64,000 nucleotides of DNA from Ensifer adhaerens (GCF_002940685.1 NZ_PNFP01000004.1:372001-436000), one strand, 5' to 3'; positions 17,851 through 26,631 are shown, counted from the first letter of the stretch. The notes: a model not told the origin generated them from the sequence alone. A program made the numbers and translations.

Positions 17851-18243
17851 ATGAAACGCGCGATCGTGGCACTGCTCACGCTTCTATTGGCCGGGTGCCA
17901 ATCGATGGAGTTGGAGGCGCCCGAAATCGCAAAGCCCAGACCGGCCGCCCCTTCCGTGCCGACGCTCTCGGGCGACGCGCTCCAGGCCTTCCTCGTCGGC
18001 AAGACGCTGCGGTACAACCTGAACGGCGTCAATTCCACCTTCTACGCCGACGGCCGCTATGGCTATCGCGACTACGAGGTGCGCGACGGCGGCAGCTACA
18101 CGATCACTGGCGACGAAGTCTGCATCACCTTCGAGGATGGCGGCCGGCGCTGCGACCAATATGCCCAGATCGGCCCCGACTACTACCGCATCGAGGAAGG
18201 CGGCCGCCGCACCAAGGTCGACCGCGTCGTGCCCGCGGCCTAA
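17851..18243 (+). CDS. Small lipoprotein, unknown function
   Basis: The 130-residue protein has a clear lipoprotein signal: KR, hydrophobic core, then LLAGC with Cys16. After a Pro/Ala linker comes a compact beta-rich domain (YNLNGVNSTFYADGRYGYRDY, GDEVCITFEDGGRRCDQY, DYYRIEEGGRR) with two Cys that could pair. Proteins of this layout are frequent in Rhizobiales envelopes but no function is assigned. The ATG is followed at once by the signal, so the start is secure. A partial palindromic repeat (ttcctgtatcg...cacagg) precedes it. Confidence 0.75.
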   Translation: MKRAIVALLTLLLAGCQSMELEAPEIAKPRPAAPSVPTLSGDALQAFLVGKTLRYNLNGVNSTFYADGRYGYRDYEVRDGGSYTITGDEVCITFEDGGRRCDQYAQIGPDYYRIEEGGRRTKVDRVVPAA

Positions 18244-18364
18244 GCGGGCCAAGCGGAAAATCCCGACCGCATCGGAACCTCTCTGCCCCCTCATTCCCGA
18301 GGGGTTCAATTCCTCCGCGTTCTGTCATAGTGGCCGCGGGAATGCGACCTTGCGGGAGGGACGG

Positions 18365-18601
18365 GTGGCCCCATTGCGTGCAACACAATGCCTGGCACTG
18401 TCGAAGACGGACATGGCCAGGCTGCAGCGTGTCTTTGATACGCTTTGCATCGAGCAGGGCTGGGCACGCGACGGCGAGCCGGCGCGGCGCCATGCCCGGA
18501 TGCTGATCGACGATTATCTCGCAGGCAATACGAGCGAGGGGCGCCTGCTCATTGCCGGTCGCGCCTTCGCCGAGCGATTGCGGCGCAACATGCCGCGATA
18601 G
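18365..18601 (+). CDS. Small conserved-type hypothetical protein (78 aa)
   Basis: The GTG start at 18365 lies right after GGGAGGG (18354-18360); an ATG at 18413 would give 62 residues. The product is soluble and mostly helical (LQRVFDTLCIEQG, ARRHARMLIDDYLAGNTSEGRLLIAGRAFAERLRR), with the look of small Rhizobiales proteins of unknown role. It follows the lipoprotein gene by 121 bases. Confidence 0.55.
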   Translation: MAPLRATQCLALSKTDMARLQRVFDTLCIEQGWARDGEPARRHARMLIDDYLAGNTSEGRLLIAGRAFAERLRRNMPR

Positions 18602-18797
18602 CAAACGATCGCGGTGCTTGCACGAGGCGGCGCGGCTGCCCGCGCTTGCAACCTGCCCTATCGAATCCGAAAATCTGCTTACAAAAGCGAACTCCTGCGT
18701 TACATTAGCAAGATCGACTGTCGACGTTCTCGAGAGGAGCCAGAGGCCGGCAGTCGCAATGCCGATGTTCATTGAGATGATCTCGAGGAGGAGACGC

Positions 18798-19034
18798 ATG
18801 CAATTAGTCTGGAAACAGCCGATCGAACTCGACTTCGTGAGCGGCGATTGCCGTACCGTCAAAGGCCCCTCAGACGCCCTCGCCTGCCTTGCAGACCACT
18901 GGCCTCACCGCGGACCATTCTATGTCGCCGCCCGCAGTGCCTGCCGCGCCGCCATCGACGGCCGTCGCACCGCCGAGGAAGCCCGATCGCTGTTCATCTC
19001 GGCCGCCGAAGAAGCCGAGCTGCATACACACTAA
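18798..19034 (+). CDS. DUF982 domain protein
   Basis: The 78-residue protein fits DUF982: an N-terminal LDFVSGDCRTVKGPSDALACLAD stretch, WP-x-RG-x-x-Y in the middle (HWPHRGPFYVAARSACRAAIDG) and a helical C-terminus. DUF982 proteins are small, abundant in Rhizobiaceae, and of unknown function. AGGAGGAGA precedes the ATG. It has its own terminator downstream. Confidence 0.8.
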   Translation: MQLVWKQPIELDFVSGDCRTVKGPSDALACLADHWPHRGPFYVAARSACRAAIDGRRTAEEARSLFISAAEEAELHTH

Positions 19035-19360
19035 CGCGCCAGCCGGCGCTCGACCGTAGCTGCCGCAGGAGCGCGGCAAGCGCTTGCCACGGGGCAAGCG
19101 ACACCGTGGTTTTTTTGATTGAAGCAACGGCCCCTGACGGCCGCATGCGATTGTTCAGCCTCCGGGCATTCGCCCGGAAAACGCATCATTTCAGCACATT
19201 ACTGCCCAATCTCGGGTGATTTTTCCAGAAATGGCCCGATTTCTGTCGTGAAGCATTCATTTCTTTCTACTATATTCTGAGGTGCCTCACAAAAACCAAT
19301 TTCGGAGCGCCTTAATCCCCGCAAGGGAATTCAAGAAAAACGATATACGGGAGAGAACAT
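19035..19360. other. Intergenic region between two small genes
   Basis: 326 bases without a gene. It contains a GCAAGCGCTTGC palindrome (about 19077-19088), the terminator at 19087-19117, and an AT-rich stretch (about 19220-19300) likely to hold the promoter of the gene at 19361. Confidence 0.5.
19087..19117 (+). terminator. Terminator after the DUF982 gene
   Basis: A 6-bp stem (ccacgg / ccgtgg) with an 11-base loop is followed directly by seven T residues, about 50 bases after the DUF982 stop. Confidence 0.7.
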
Positions 19361-19567
19361 ATGAGCGAGAGCAATCTCTATCGCATCGTTGAAGTCACCG
19401 TGAAGCGTGAAGGTGGCCGTCGTGATCTCGGCATCATGACCGTGCGCCAGGCCCTTGAGCTTCCCCAGGTCCCAAGCCTCGAATACAGCCATCCCGAACT
19501 CAACTCGCGTTCGGACGGTCGGTTCCTGACCCGAGACCAGCTTCAGGCCTACGCGCAGTGCGCCTAA
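19361..19567 (+). CDS. Small hypothetical protein (68 aa)
   Basis: The 68-residue soluble protein has one likely alpha/beta unit (LYRIVEVTVKREGG, then MTVRQALELPQVPS) and is followed by a short gap. GGGAGAGA lies 6-13 bases upstream of the ATG, and the promoter region before it is AT-rich, so it is probably expressed. No family recognised. Confidence 0.6.
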   Translation: MSESNLYRIVEVTVKREGGRRDLGIMTVRQALELPQVPSLEYSHPELNSRSDGRFLTRDQLQAYAQCA

Positions 19568-19816
19568 GTTTGCCGATGATGGCATCCCTTCGGATGCCGT
19601 GATCGCGCGCGCCCATCCGGGCGCGCTCCAGCCGGAACAGTCTTCCCCAATCCTTCCTATATTTTTCTACGGATCGATTCCGGTTCGCGGATTTATGCAG
19701 TAACGTCCGGATTCTCTCCTGCCCCGCCTGACACCGAAATCGGTCGACGGGCGAGCGCCCATCAAACGCGGTTCTCCTGTCGGTCAAGACAGGCGGCGCC
19801 CCAAGACCGGACGATC

Positions 19817-20503
19817 ATGGAAACCATCATCCCTCCTCCGCTTCCCGTGCTGCTGCCGATTTCCGGCAGCCTCGTCGGATTTCCGGTCCGCCGGGTCTAT
19901 TGCGTCGGCCGCAACTATGCCGCCCATGCGATCGAAATGGGCCACGACCCCAACCGCGAGCCGCCGTTCTTCTTCCAGAAGAATCCGGACAATCTGCTCG
20001 CCGCCGGCAACACCTTCCCCTATCCGCCATTGACCACCGACGTTCACCATGAGGTCGAACTCGTCGTGGCGCTGAAGCGCGGTGGCAGCGACATCGCCGT
20101 CGAGGACGCGCTGGAATGCGTCTATGGCTATGCCGTCGGCATCGATTTCACCCGCCGCGACCTGCAGGCCGAGGCAAAGAAGGCTGGCAAACCCTGGGCC
20201 GCCGCCAAGGCGTTCGAACATTCGGCCCCGGTTTCGGCGATCGCATCGGCAGAAACCATCGGCCATCCGGTCAATGGCAACATCTGGCTGAAGGTCAACG
20301 GCGAACTGCGCCAGCAGGGCGATCTCGACCAGATGATCTGGAAGGTGCCGGAAGTGATTGCCGAGCTCTCGAAGCTCTTCACGCTGGCGCCGGGCGACAT
20401 CATCATGACCGGCACGCCCTCGGGCGTCGGCCCGGTCGCGCGCGGCGACGAGGTCACCTGCGGCGTCGACGGCGTTGCAGCCCTTGCCGTGACAGTCGTC
20501 TAA
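19817..20503 (+). CDS. Fumarylacetoacetate hydrolase family protein
   Basis: The 228-residue protein is one FAH domain: [35 protein letters not shown] (metal-binding Glu residues), [14 protein letters not shown] and the C-terminal [16 protein letters not shown]. Members hydrolyse or decarboxylate acylpyruvates in aromatic degradation. The closest resemblance is to the fumarylpyruvate/acylpyruvate hydrolase type, but no catabolic genes surround it. The carbonic anhydrase gene follows after 76 bases on the same strand. Confidence 0.87.
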   Translation: METIIPPPLPVLLPISGSLVGFPVRRVYCVGRNYAAHAIEMGHDPNREPPFFFQKNPDNLLAAGNTFPYPPLTTDVHHEVELVVALKRGGSDIAVEDALECVYGYAVGIDFTRRDLQAEAKKAGKPWAAAKAFEHSAPVSAIASAETIGHPVNGNIWLKVNGELRQQGDLDQMIWKVPEVIAELSKLFTLAPGDIIMTGTPSGVGPVARGDEVTCGVDGVAALAVTVV

Positions 20504-20579
20504 GCGGCTCAGTTTCGGCAGGCGGCCCGCCGCCTGCCGCCCGGCCCCGATCGGCCATGTTAGGAAAAGGACAGAATGG

Positions 20580-21113
20580 ATGCCGCTTTACGCCCTCGGA
20601 TCACTTCGCCCACAGACGCCGCCGAAGGGTAGCTATTGGGTAGCGCCGGACGCCAATGTCATCGGCCAGGTCGAGATCGGCGACGAAGTCGGAATCTGGT
20701 TCGGCGTGACGCTGCGCGGCGACAACGAGCCGATCCGGCTCGGCGCCCGCACCAACATCCAGGAAAACGTCGTCATCCATGTCGACCCGGGCTTCCCGGT
20801 GACGATCGGCGAAGGCTGCACCATCGGCCACAGCGCCATCATCCACGGCTGCACCATCGGCGAAAACTCGCTGATCGGCATGGGCGCGACCGTGCTCAAC
20901 GGCGCCAGGATCGGCCGCAACTGCCTGGTCGGCGCCAATGCGCTGGTCACCGAAGGCAAGGAATTCCCGGACAATTCGCTGATCGTCGGCGCGCCGGCCA
21001 AGGCGATCCGCACGCTCGACGATGCGGCGGTGGAGGGCCTGAAGCGCTCGGCAGCGCATTACGTCAAGAACTGGCGGCGCTACGCCGCCGACCTCAGCCG
21101 ACTCGACGACTGA
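20580..21113 (+). CDS. Gamma-class carbonic anhydrase-like protein
   Basis: The 177-residue protein is a left-handed beta helix built of hexapeptide repeats, with metal-site His residues in VIHVDPG and in GHSAIIHGC. This arrangement is that of the gamma carbonic anhydrase/YrdA/PaaY group, trimers that bind zinc between subunits. AGGAAAAGGA precedes ATG 20580 (a nearby ATG at 20576 is out of frame). It lies head-on to zur, so it might belong to the zinc-related region, though no Zur box was seen before it. Confidence 0.88.
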   Translation: MPLYALGSLRPQTPPKGSYWVAPDANVIGQVEIGDEVGIWFGVTLRGDNEPIRLGARTNIQENVVIHVDPGFPVTIGEGCTIGHSAIIHGCTIGENSLIGMGATVLNGARIGRNCLVGANALVTEGKEFPDNSLIVGAPAKAIRTLDDAAVEGLKRSAAHYVKNWRRYAADLSRLDD

Positions 21114-21161
21114 GCACTGCTTCCTGAGGAAGGATCTCCGCCCGCCCCGGCGGAGTCGCCT

Positions 21162-21557
21162 TTACGCGCAGCTCTGGCAATGGCCGCGGATCTCGATCGT
21201 CGTCTTCTCGGTCTTGAAGTTCTGCGCCCGCGTCAGGGTCGAAAGCCGCTGCTCGATCGCCTCGTCATGAAACTCCGTCACCTGGCCGCAGCCTTCGCAG
21301 ATGGTGAAGGCGGTGACGCCATGATCGTGCTCGTGGTCATGCGGGCAGGTGCAGGCGACGAAGGCGTTGAGGCTCTCCAGCCGGTGCACCATGCCGTATT
21401 CCTGCAGCTTGTCGAGCGCCCGGTAGACCTGCAGCGGCGCGCGAAAGCCATGGTCGCGCAGCTTGTCGAGAATGGTATAGGCGCTCATAGGCCCTTCTGA
21501 ATGGCTGAGCGCATCCATCACCAGCGTCTGGTTCTTGGTCAGTTGCGGCGTAGCCAT
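21162..21557 (-). CDS. zur: Zinc uptake regulator, Fur family
   Basis: The 131-residue protein has the Fur-family winged helix (TKNQTLVMDALSHSEGPMSAYTILDKLRDHGFRAPLQVYRALDKLQEYG) and zinc-binding elements: CTCPHDHEHDHG, CEGCG and the C-terminal HCQSCA, giving the structural Cys4 site. With Zn bound it represses uptake genes. Its ATG overlaps the znuB stop by one base (TGATG), so it is the last gene of znuC-znuB-zur and should be autoregulated from the znu promoter. Confidence 0.94.
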   Translation of the reverse strand: MATPQLTKNQTLVMDALSHSEGPMSAYTILDKLRDHGFRAPLQVYRALDKLQEYGMVHRLESLNAFVACTCPHDHEHDHGVTAFTICEGCGQVTEFHDEAIEQRLSTLTRAQNFKTEKTTIEIRGHCQSCA

Positions 21558-22387
21558 CAGTGATGCCCTCCAGGCGTGGAATGATGCGCTGCCTCGATCG
21601 GGCGGCGTCCGATCGGTAGCAGACTGAGAACGAAAAGCCCAACGGCCGCAACGACGATAGATGGTCCCGACGGCGTATCCCAGTGCAGCGAGCCGAAAAG
21701 TCCACCGGTCACCGCAAGCGCGCCGATGACGGAGGCAAGCACCGCCATCACCTCAGGCGACGTCGAGAAGCGCCGGGCCGTGGCGGCCGGGATGATCAGC
21801 AGCGAGGTGATCAAGAGGATGCCGACGATCTTCATGGCGATCGCGATGACAAGCGCCATCAGCAGCATGAAGAACAGCCGCGTGCGCTCGGGCTTCAGCC
21901 CTTCGGCTTCGGCCAGTTCCGGATTGACGGTGGAGGCGAGCAGCGGCCGCCAGAGATAGACGATGGCGAAGATGACGAGGATGCCGCCGCCCCAGATGAT
22001 GTCGATGTCGGATTCGGAAACGGCAAGAATGTCGCCGAAGAGGAAGCCGACGAGATCGATGCGCACCCAGGTCATGAAGGCGACGATGACGAGCCCGAAG
22101 GACAGCGCCGAGTGCGAGAGGATGCCGAGCAGCGCGTCGGTCGAAAGCGCCCCGCGCCGCTGCAGGAAAAGAAGCAGCACCGAGACGACGGCCGCGACGA
22201 TGAAGACGCTCACCATCAGGTTGAGTTCGAAGAGCAGCGACAGCGCGACGCCGAGCAGGGCCGAATGCGCCATGGTGTCGCCGAAATAGGCCATGCGCCG
22301 CCAGATGACGAAGCAGCCGAGCGGGCCAGCCATAACCGCAATGCCGATGCCGGCGATCAGCGCGCGCACGAAGAAATCGTCAAGCAT
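21557..22387 (-). CDS. znuB: Zinc ABC transporter permease
   Basis: The 276-residue inner-membrane permease has about eight hydrophobic helices and the ABC-3 family pattern (GCFVIWRRMAYFGDTMAHSALLGVALS, ILLITSLLIIPAATARRFS). It forms the channel for Zn2+ delivered by ZnuA. It overlaps znuC by 8 bases upstream and zur by one base downstream, which shows tight translational coupling. Confidence 0.94.
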   Translation of the reverse strand: MLDDFFVRALIAGIGIAVMAGPLGCFVIWRRMAYFGDTMAHSALLGVALSLLFELNLMVSVFIVAAVVSVLLLFLQRRGALSTDALLGILSHSALSFGLVIVAFMTWVRIDLVGFLFGDILAVSESDIDIIWGGGILVIFAIVYLWRPLLASTVNPELAEAEGLKPERTRLFFMLLMALVIAIAMKIVGILLITSLLIIPAATARRFSTSPEVMAVLASVIGALAVTGGLFGSLHWDTPSGPSIVVAAVGLFVLSLLPIGRRPIEAAHHSTPGGHH

Positions 22388-23285
22388 CGCCCTTCTCCTT
22401 CACGTCATAGCCATGCAACCGGGTGTGATGGCCGCAGCCGCAATCCTCGCCATGGTCGTGCACGTTTTCCTCGTCGTCATGGTGGTGGCCGTCGCCGGGA
22501 TAGCAATGTTCGGTGATCGAACCGTCCGCATGCAGCACCCGTCCATCGGGCAGATGGGTGTGGTCATGATGGTGGCTGTAGACCGCAAGCGTACCCGCCG
22601 CCCGCCTGCCGAAGAGCTTCTGGTATTCGGGGCTCTGGCTGACCGCCTGCGGCGTGCCGCGGCAGCAGACATGGCCGTTGAGACAAACGACCGTGTCGGT
22701 CTCGGCCATGACGATATGCAGGTCGTGCGAGATGAGCAGGATGCCACAGCCGGTGCGGTTGCGGATCTGCTTGATCAATTCGTAGAGCGCGATCTCACCG
22801 CTGAAATCCACCCCCTGCACCGGCTCGTCGAGCACCAGCAGATCCGGCTTGCGCGCAATCGCGCGGGCAAGAAGTGCCCGCTGGAACTCGCCGCCCGAGA
22901 GATGCTGCACCTCGGCTTTGGCCAGATGCAGAACGCCGGTCGCAGAAAGCGCCTCTTCGATCTCCCGGCCCTTCAGCGGCCCGGTCAGCGTCATCAGCCG
23001 CTCGACCGTCAAGGGTAGCGTCCAGTCGACGGCAAGCTTCTGCGGCACATAACCGACCTTGAGCCCCGGCTTGCGCTCGACATGGCCCTCGTCCGCTTTC
23101 AGCACCCCGATCGCCGTCTTCGCGGTCGTCGACTTGCCTGAACCGTTCGGGCCGATCAGCGTGACGATCTCGCCCGGGCTGATCGAGAACTCGACGCCGC
23201 GCACCAGCCAACGGCCGTTGCGGCGCACGCCGGCATTGCTGAGATTGACCAGCGGCAGCGTTTCTGGGGAGCGGAAATTCAGCAT
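22380..23285 (-). CDS. znuC: Zinc ABC transporter ATPase
   Basis: The 301-residue ATPase has Walker A GPNGSGKST (45-53), the signature LSGGEFQRALLARA, Walker B LLVLDEP and switch His in LISHDLH. The C-terminal 60 residues are rich in His and Asp (HHHDHTH, GHHHDDEENVHDH, CGCGHH), an extension seen in some alphaproteobacterial ZnuC proteins and likely to bind zinc. ATG 23285 begins the conserved part; no good Shine-Dalgarno sequence precedes it. The znuC-znuB-zur unit diverges from znuA across two Zur-box-like palindromes. Confidence 0.94.
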   Translation of the reverse strand: MLNFRSPETLPLVNLSNAGVRRNGRWLVRGVEFSISPGEIVTLIGPNGSGKSTTAKTAIGVLKADEGHVERKPGLKVGYVPQKLAVDWTLPLTVERLMTLTGPLKGREIEEALSATGVLHLAKAEVQHLSGGEFQRALLARAIARKPDLLVLDEPVQGVDFSGEIALYELIKQIRNRTGCGILLISHDLHIVMAETDTVVCLNGHVCCRGTPQAVSQSPEYQKLFGRRAAGTLAVYSHHHDHTHLPDGRVLHADGSITEHCYPGDGHHHDDEENVHDHGEDCGCGHHTRLHGYDVKEKGDA

Positions 23286-23328
23286 GAAAAAATTCCGGAT
23301 TGGATGGTTGCCACTGGCTATCGCACAC

Positions 23329-23341
23329 GTTATAGCATAAC
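23329..23341. promoter_or_regulatory. Zur-box-like palindrome 1 (znuC-znuA)
   Basis: GTTATAGCATAAC is a perfect inverted repeat of 5-3-5, close to the known Zur operator core (GTTATnnnATAAC). It lies 44 bases before the znuC start and about 130 before znuA, in their shared divergent promoter region. Confidence 0.75.
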
Positions 23342-23349
23342 GCAATTGA

Positions 23350-23364
23350 TGTAATAACATTACA
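23350..23364. promoter_or_regulatory. Zur-box-like palindrome 2 (znuC-znuA)
   Basis: TGTAATAACATTACA is a perfect inverted repeat of 6-3-6, eight bases from the first site. Two adjoining operators may serve the two diverging promoters or bind Zur cooperatively. Confidence 0.7.
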
Positions 23365-23469
23365 TGACGACTTCAAGGTCATCAACGGCCTGTCGGAGTG
23401 AAAGCTTTGCATGCCCAAAGCGTGCCTGGTCGCTGTGGCCGGACGCGCCAATCAAGCCCGGAGAACCCG

Positions 23470-24459
23470 ATGAAATCGACTTCCGCCCTGCTTTTTGCCT
23501 CCACCATGCTCTTTGCTGCACCCGCTATGGCGGATAGCCCCAATGTGGTGGTTTCGATCAAGCCGATCCACTCCCTCGTCGCCTCGATCATGCAGGGTGT
23601 GGGCGAACCGTCGCTGATCGTCGAGGGTGCGGCCTCCCCGCACACCTACAACATGAAGCCCTCCAACGCCTCCGCCCTGCAGGCGGCAAAGGTGGTCTTC
23701 TGGGTGGGCCCCGGCCTCGAGGCCTTTCTCGACAAGCCGCTCGACGCGCTCTCCAGCGGCGCCACGGTGGTGGAACTCAGCGAAGCGCCCGGCATCGAAA
23801 AGCTGAAATTCCGCGAGGGCGGCGCATTCGAGGCGCATGACCACGGCGATGAAGGGCACGGCGAGGAGGGTCACAAGCATGCCGAGAGCGAAGCCGCGCA
23901 CGATCACGGCCATGAGGGCCACGATCACGGCCACGGCGATACCGACCTGCACATGTGGCTCGACCCGATGAATGCCAAGGCGATGGCCGCCGAGATCGAA
24001 AAGACGCTTGCCGCGGCCGATCCGGACAATGCGACCGCCTACAAGGCCAATCTGGATGCGCTGAACAAGCGCCTGGACGCGCTCGATGCCAAGCTCACGG
24101 AGACCGTGGCGCCGGTCAAGGACAAGCCCTTCGTCGTCTTCCACGACGCCTACCAGTATTTCGAGCACCGCTACAAGGTGCGCGTCGCCGGTTCGATCAC
24201 CGTCAGCCCCGAGGTGCTGCCGGGTGCGGACCGGGTGTCGCAGATCCATGCCAAGATCAAGGAACTGGGCGCAACTTGCGTCTTTGCCGAACCGCAGTTC
24301 GAGCCGAAGCTGATCAATGTGGTGATCGAGGGCACGCCGGCGAAATCCGGCACGCTCGATCCGGAAGCCGGCACGCTCGACGCCGGCCCCGATCTCTATT
24401 TCCAGATGATGGAAGGGATCGGCACCTCGCTGAAGACCTGCCTCTCGTCGGCCAGCTGA
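23470..24459 (+). CDS. znuA: Zinc ABC transporter substrate-binding protein
   Basis: The 329-residue periplasmic protein has a cleavable signal peptide (about 1-22, ending AMA). The zinc-site His residues are in VSIKPIHS, SPHTYNMKPSNA, DLHMWLDP and the C-terminal region. A long His/Asp/Glu-rich loop at about residues 123-160 (AHDHGDEGHGEEGHKH and on) is the acidic-histidine loop typical of ZnuA. GGAGA precedes ATG 23470; the upstream in-frame start at 23398 lacks signal features. It is divergent from znuCB-zur. Confidence 0.95.
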   Translation: MKSTSALLFASTMLFAAPAMADSPNVVVSIKPIHSLVASIMQGVGEPSLIVEGAASPHTYNMKPSNASALQAAKVVFWVGPGLEAFLDKPLDALSSGATVVELSEAPGIEKLKFREGGAFEAHDHGDEGHGEEGHKHAESEAAHDHGHEGHDHGHGDTDLHMWLDPMNAKAMAAEIEKTLAAADPDNATAYKANLDALNKRLDALDAKLTETVAPVKDKPFVVFHDAYQYFEHRYKVRVAGSITVSPEVLPGADRVSQIHAKIKELGATCVFAEPQFEPKLINVVIEGTPAKSGTLDPEAGTLDAGPDLYFQMMEGIGTSLKTCLSSAS

Positions 24460-24501
24460 TCCGTCCTCCCAAGACGGTTTGGGCGAGCCCCGCTCGCTCT
24501 T

Positions 24502-24555
24502 CTTTCCGTCATCCTCGGGCACGGCCCACGCAACCGGCCCAAGGATGACGGAAAG
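24502..24555. terminator. Long inverted repeat after znuA
   Basis: Arms CTTTCCGTCATCCT (24502-24515) and AGGATGACGGAAAG (24542-24555) pair perfectly over 14 bp around a 26-base centre. It begins 43 bases after the znuA stop. It may be a terminator, but it also resembles rhizobial intergenic palindromes (GTCATCCTCGGGC type). Confidence 0.55.
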
Positions 24556-24676
24556 TCACACGACCGGGAGGTGACCGCCGCCGGATAGGCAAGGACCCAG
24601 GCGGCAGAGATAACAACACCCGAATACCCAACTGCTCAGGCGGGCGATCGCGCTCGCCTTTTTTTACCGCTAGATA

Positions 24677-24692
24677 TGTAACGGTATAACAT
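24677..24692. promoter_or_regulatory. Possible Zur box before the COG0523 gene
   Basis: TGTAACGGTATAACAT shares TGTAA and ATAAC half-sites with the two znu palindromes but is imperfect. It lies 15 bases before the ATG of the GTPase gene, overlapping a plausible promoter, so zinc-dependent repression is likely. Confidence 0.6.
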
Positions 24693-24706
24693 TATAGGAC
24701 AATCCG

Positions 24707-25909
24707 ATGGAAAAGCTTCCCGTTACCGTGCTCTCCGGCTTTCTCGGCGCCGGCAAGACCACCCTGCTCAACCATGTGCTTTCCAACCGCGACGGGCTGC
24801 GCGTCGCCGTCATCGTCAACGACATGAGCGAGGTGAATATCGACGCGGCGCTGGTGCGTGACGGCGGTGCCGGCTTGTCGCGCACGGAAGAGCAACTGGT
24901 GGAAATGACCAATGGCTGCATCTGTTGCACGCTGCGCGACGACCTCCTGAAGGAGGTCCGCAACCTCGCCGAACAGAACCGCTTCGATTACCTGCTGATC
25001 GAATCGAGCGGCATCTCCGAGCCCCTGCCCGTCGCCACCACCTTCGACTTTCGCGACGAAGCAGGCGAAAGCCTCGCCGATGTCGCCCGCCTCGACACGA
25101 TGGTGACAGTGGTCGATGCGGCAAACCTCGTTGCCGACTATTCCTCGCTCGATTTCCTCGCCGATCGCGGCGAGACATCAGGCGAAGGCGATACACGTAC
25201 CCTTGTCGACCTCTTGGTCGAGCAGATCGAGTTCGCCGATGTGGTCGTGCTCAACAAGGTCGGCACCGCGACGCCCGAGCAGGTGGACGCCGCCCGCAAG
25301 ATCATCGTCGGGCTCAATCCGGATGCGCAGCTGATCGAGACCGATTTCGGCAAGGTCAAGCTCAGAGACGTGCTTGGAACCGGCCGCTTCGATCTCGCCA
25401 AGGCCGAAGAACATCCGCTCTGGTACAAGGAGCTGCACGGCTTCAAGGACCACGTGCCGGAGACCGAGGAATACGGCATCCGCTCCTTCGTCTACCGCGC
25501 CCGCCGCCCCTTCGACCCCATGCGCTTCCAGGCCTTCCTCAACCGGTCCTGGCCGGGCGTGCTGCGCGCCAAGGGGTTCTTCTGGCTCGCCACCCGCCCG
25601 CATTATGTCGGCGAGATCAGCCAGGCAGGCCCGCTGGTGCGCACCGGCAAGATGGGCCTCTGGTGGTCGGCCGTGCCGCAGGAGCAATGGCCGCGCGAAC
25701 CCGGATTTCTTGCCGCCGTCGGCCGCTACATAGATCCGGTCTGGGGCGACCGGAGGCAGGAGATCGTCTTCATCGGCGCCGATCCGATGGACGAGGCGGC
25801 CTTGCGCGACGAACTCGACGCCTGCCTGCTCCCCGACGAGCGCTTCCGACCCGAGCGCTGGCGCGATCTGGCCGATCCCTTCGCCAACTGGTCGCCGCGG
25901 GCCGCCTGA
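24707..25909 (+). CDS. COG0523-family zinc-associated GTPase
   Basis: The 400-residue protein has Walker [10 protein letters not shown] (11-19), the metal-binding CICC (71-74) in [15 protein letters not shown] for guanine recognition and the CobW C-terminal domain (about 270-390). COG0523 proteins (ZigA, ZNG1, YeiR, CobW) are GTP-dependent metallochaperones; those beside Zur-box promoters are thought to deliver zinc under zinc shortage. The Zur-like site upstream and the nearby znu genes support that over cobalamin synthesis. GTPase role is family knowledge; zinc specificity is inferred. Confidence 0.9.
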   Translation: MEKLPVTVLSGFLGAGKTTLLNHVLSNRDGLRVAVIVNDMSEVNIDAALVRDGGAGLSRTEEQLVEMTNGCICCTLRDDLLKEVRNLAEQNRFDYLLIESSGISEPLPVATTFDFRDEAGESLADVARLDTMVTVVDAANLVADYSSLDFLADRGETSGEGDTRTLVDLLVEQIEFADVVVLNKVGTATPEQVDAARKIIVGLNPDAQLIETDFGKVKLRDVLGTGRFDLAKAEEHPLWYKELHGFKDHVPETEEYGIRSFVYRARRPFDPMRFQAFLNRSWPGVLRAKGFFWLATRPHYVGEISQAGPLVRTGKMGLWWSAVPQEQWPREPGFLAAVGRYIDPVWGDRRQEIVFIGADPMDEAALRDELDACLLPDERFRPERWRDLADPFANWSPRAA

Positions 25910-26103
25910 TGGGGGCAGCCGCGCCCACTTTACGCCGACCACGCTTCGTCTGCATGGCGTTGAACAGCGCCGGCCGGCCAGTGCCGATGTTCGATGCTTT
26001 TCTCGGGGATGCGCCCGCGGATGAGGAGGTGCCGGAGCCGATGGGCGAGATCGAAGGCTTGCTGTTTGGTGAACGGCAGAACCCACGCGCCGCTCACCGA
26101 TAA
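25909..26103 (+). CDS. Possible small ORF coupled to the COG0523 gene
   Basis: An ATG overlaps the stop of the GTPase gene by one base (TGATG) and opens 64 codons. The product (acidic second half, DAPADEEVPEPMGEIEGLL) matches no family I know. Translational coupling is possible, but an opposite-strand frame also spans the region, so this is weak. Confidence 0.25.
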   Translation: MGAAAPTLRRPRFVCMALNSAGRPVPMFDAFLGDAPADEEVPEPMGEIEGLLFGERQNPRAAHR

Positions 26104-26138
26104 GCGAAGGGGCGGCGCAAGAGCGCCGCCCCTTCGCT
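26103..26138. terminator. Bidirectional terminator
   Basis: A perfect 16-bp stem (agcgaaggggcggcgc and its complement) with an AAGA loop lies between the convergent GTPase and RcnB-like genes and overlaps the end of the small ORF. Confidence 0.8.
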
Positions 26139-26155
26139 GAAGGCCGAGTATTTTC

Positions 26156-26545
26156 CTAGCGCGCCGCCGCCAGGCCGACGATGACGCCGGTCGCAAGGCT
26201 GATCAGCAGGAAATCGTTGCCGGACCGTACCCACTGCTGGCCACGCGGCGGCGGACGCAGCTTGTAGTAACGATAGTCGCGCACCTGCGCCATGTGGCGG
26301 CGTTCGGCCGGCGACAGGCGATGGCCGCGCGCCCAGCGCTCCTTCTTCTTGACGATTACCCGCTTCTCGATCGTCACATGCTTGTCAACGTGGCGATCGA
26401 CGTGACGATCCACATGACGATCGACGGGGCGGCGGGAGCGATCATAGTTCTGCGCCACCTCGAAGGATCCTGCCGGCTGGGCAAGGGCTGCGACCGGCGT
26501 AATCAGAACGGAGCTGGCGACGAGCGCGATCAGGAGACGTTTCAT
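26156..26545 (-). CDS. RcnB-like periplasmic/envelope protein
   Basis: The 129-residue protein has a cleavable signal peptide (LLIALVASSVLITPVAALA), then a (V-D-[RK]-H) repeat at about 43-58, a basic segment and the RcnB-type region RGHRLSPAERRHMAQVRDYRYYKLRPPPRGQQWVR, ending in a hydrophobic stretch (LLISLATGVIVGL). RcnB in E. coli is a periplasmic factor of nickel/cobalt homeostasis; the His-containing repeat suggests metal contact here. AGGACA precedes ATG 26545. A CATTAC/GTAATG inverted repeat upstream hints at zinc regulation. Confidence 0.78.
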   Translation of the reverse strand: MKRLLIALVASSVLITPVAALAQPAGSFEVAQNYDRSRRPVDRHVDRHVDRHVDKHVTIEKRVIVKKKERWARGHRLSPAERRHMAQVRDYRYYKLRPPPRGQQWVRSGNDFLLISLATGVIVGLAAAR

Positions 26546-26613
26546 TCGGGTGTCCTTTCGTTGTCTGCACCCGAAAATTAGCCGCCGCTTCCTGAACCGA
26601 ATATGAAACTCTA

Positions 26614-26631
26614 CATTACAAATGCGTAATG
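26614..26631. promoter_or_regulatory. CATTAC-N6-GTAATG inverted repeat before the RcnB-like gene
   Basis: Perfect 6-bp arms separated by AAATGC, 69 bases upstream of the RcnB-like start. The arms match the half-sites of the znu palindrome at 23350, and a further TGTAATAA half-site lies at 26660-26667. This suggests Zur control, though the spacing differs from the znu sites. Confidence 0.45.

Noticed and set aside
18295-18325. GGTTCAATTCC, similar to a tRNA T-arm
   Set aside because: No acceptor, D or anticodon stem can be drawn around it; it is chance similarity within an intergenic stretch.
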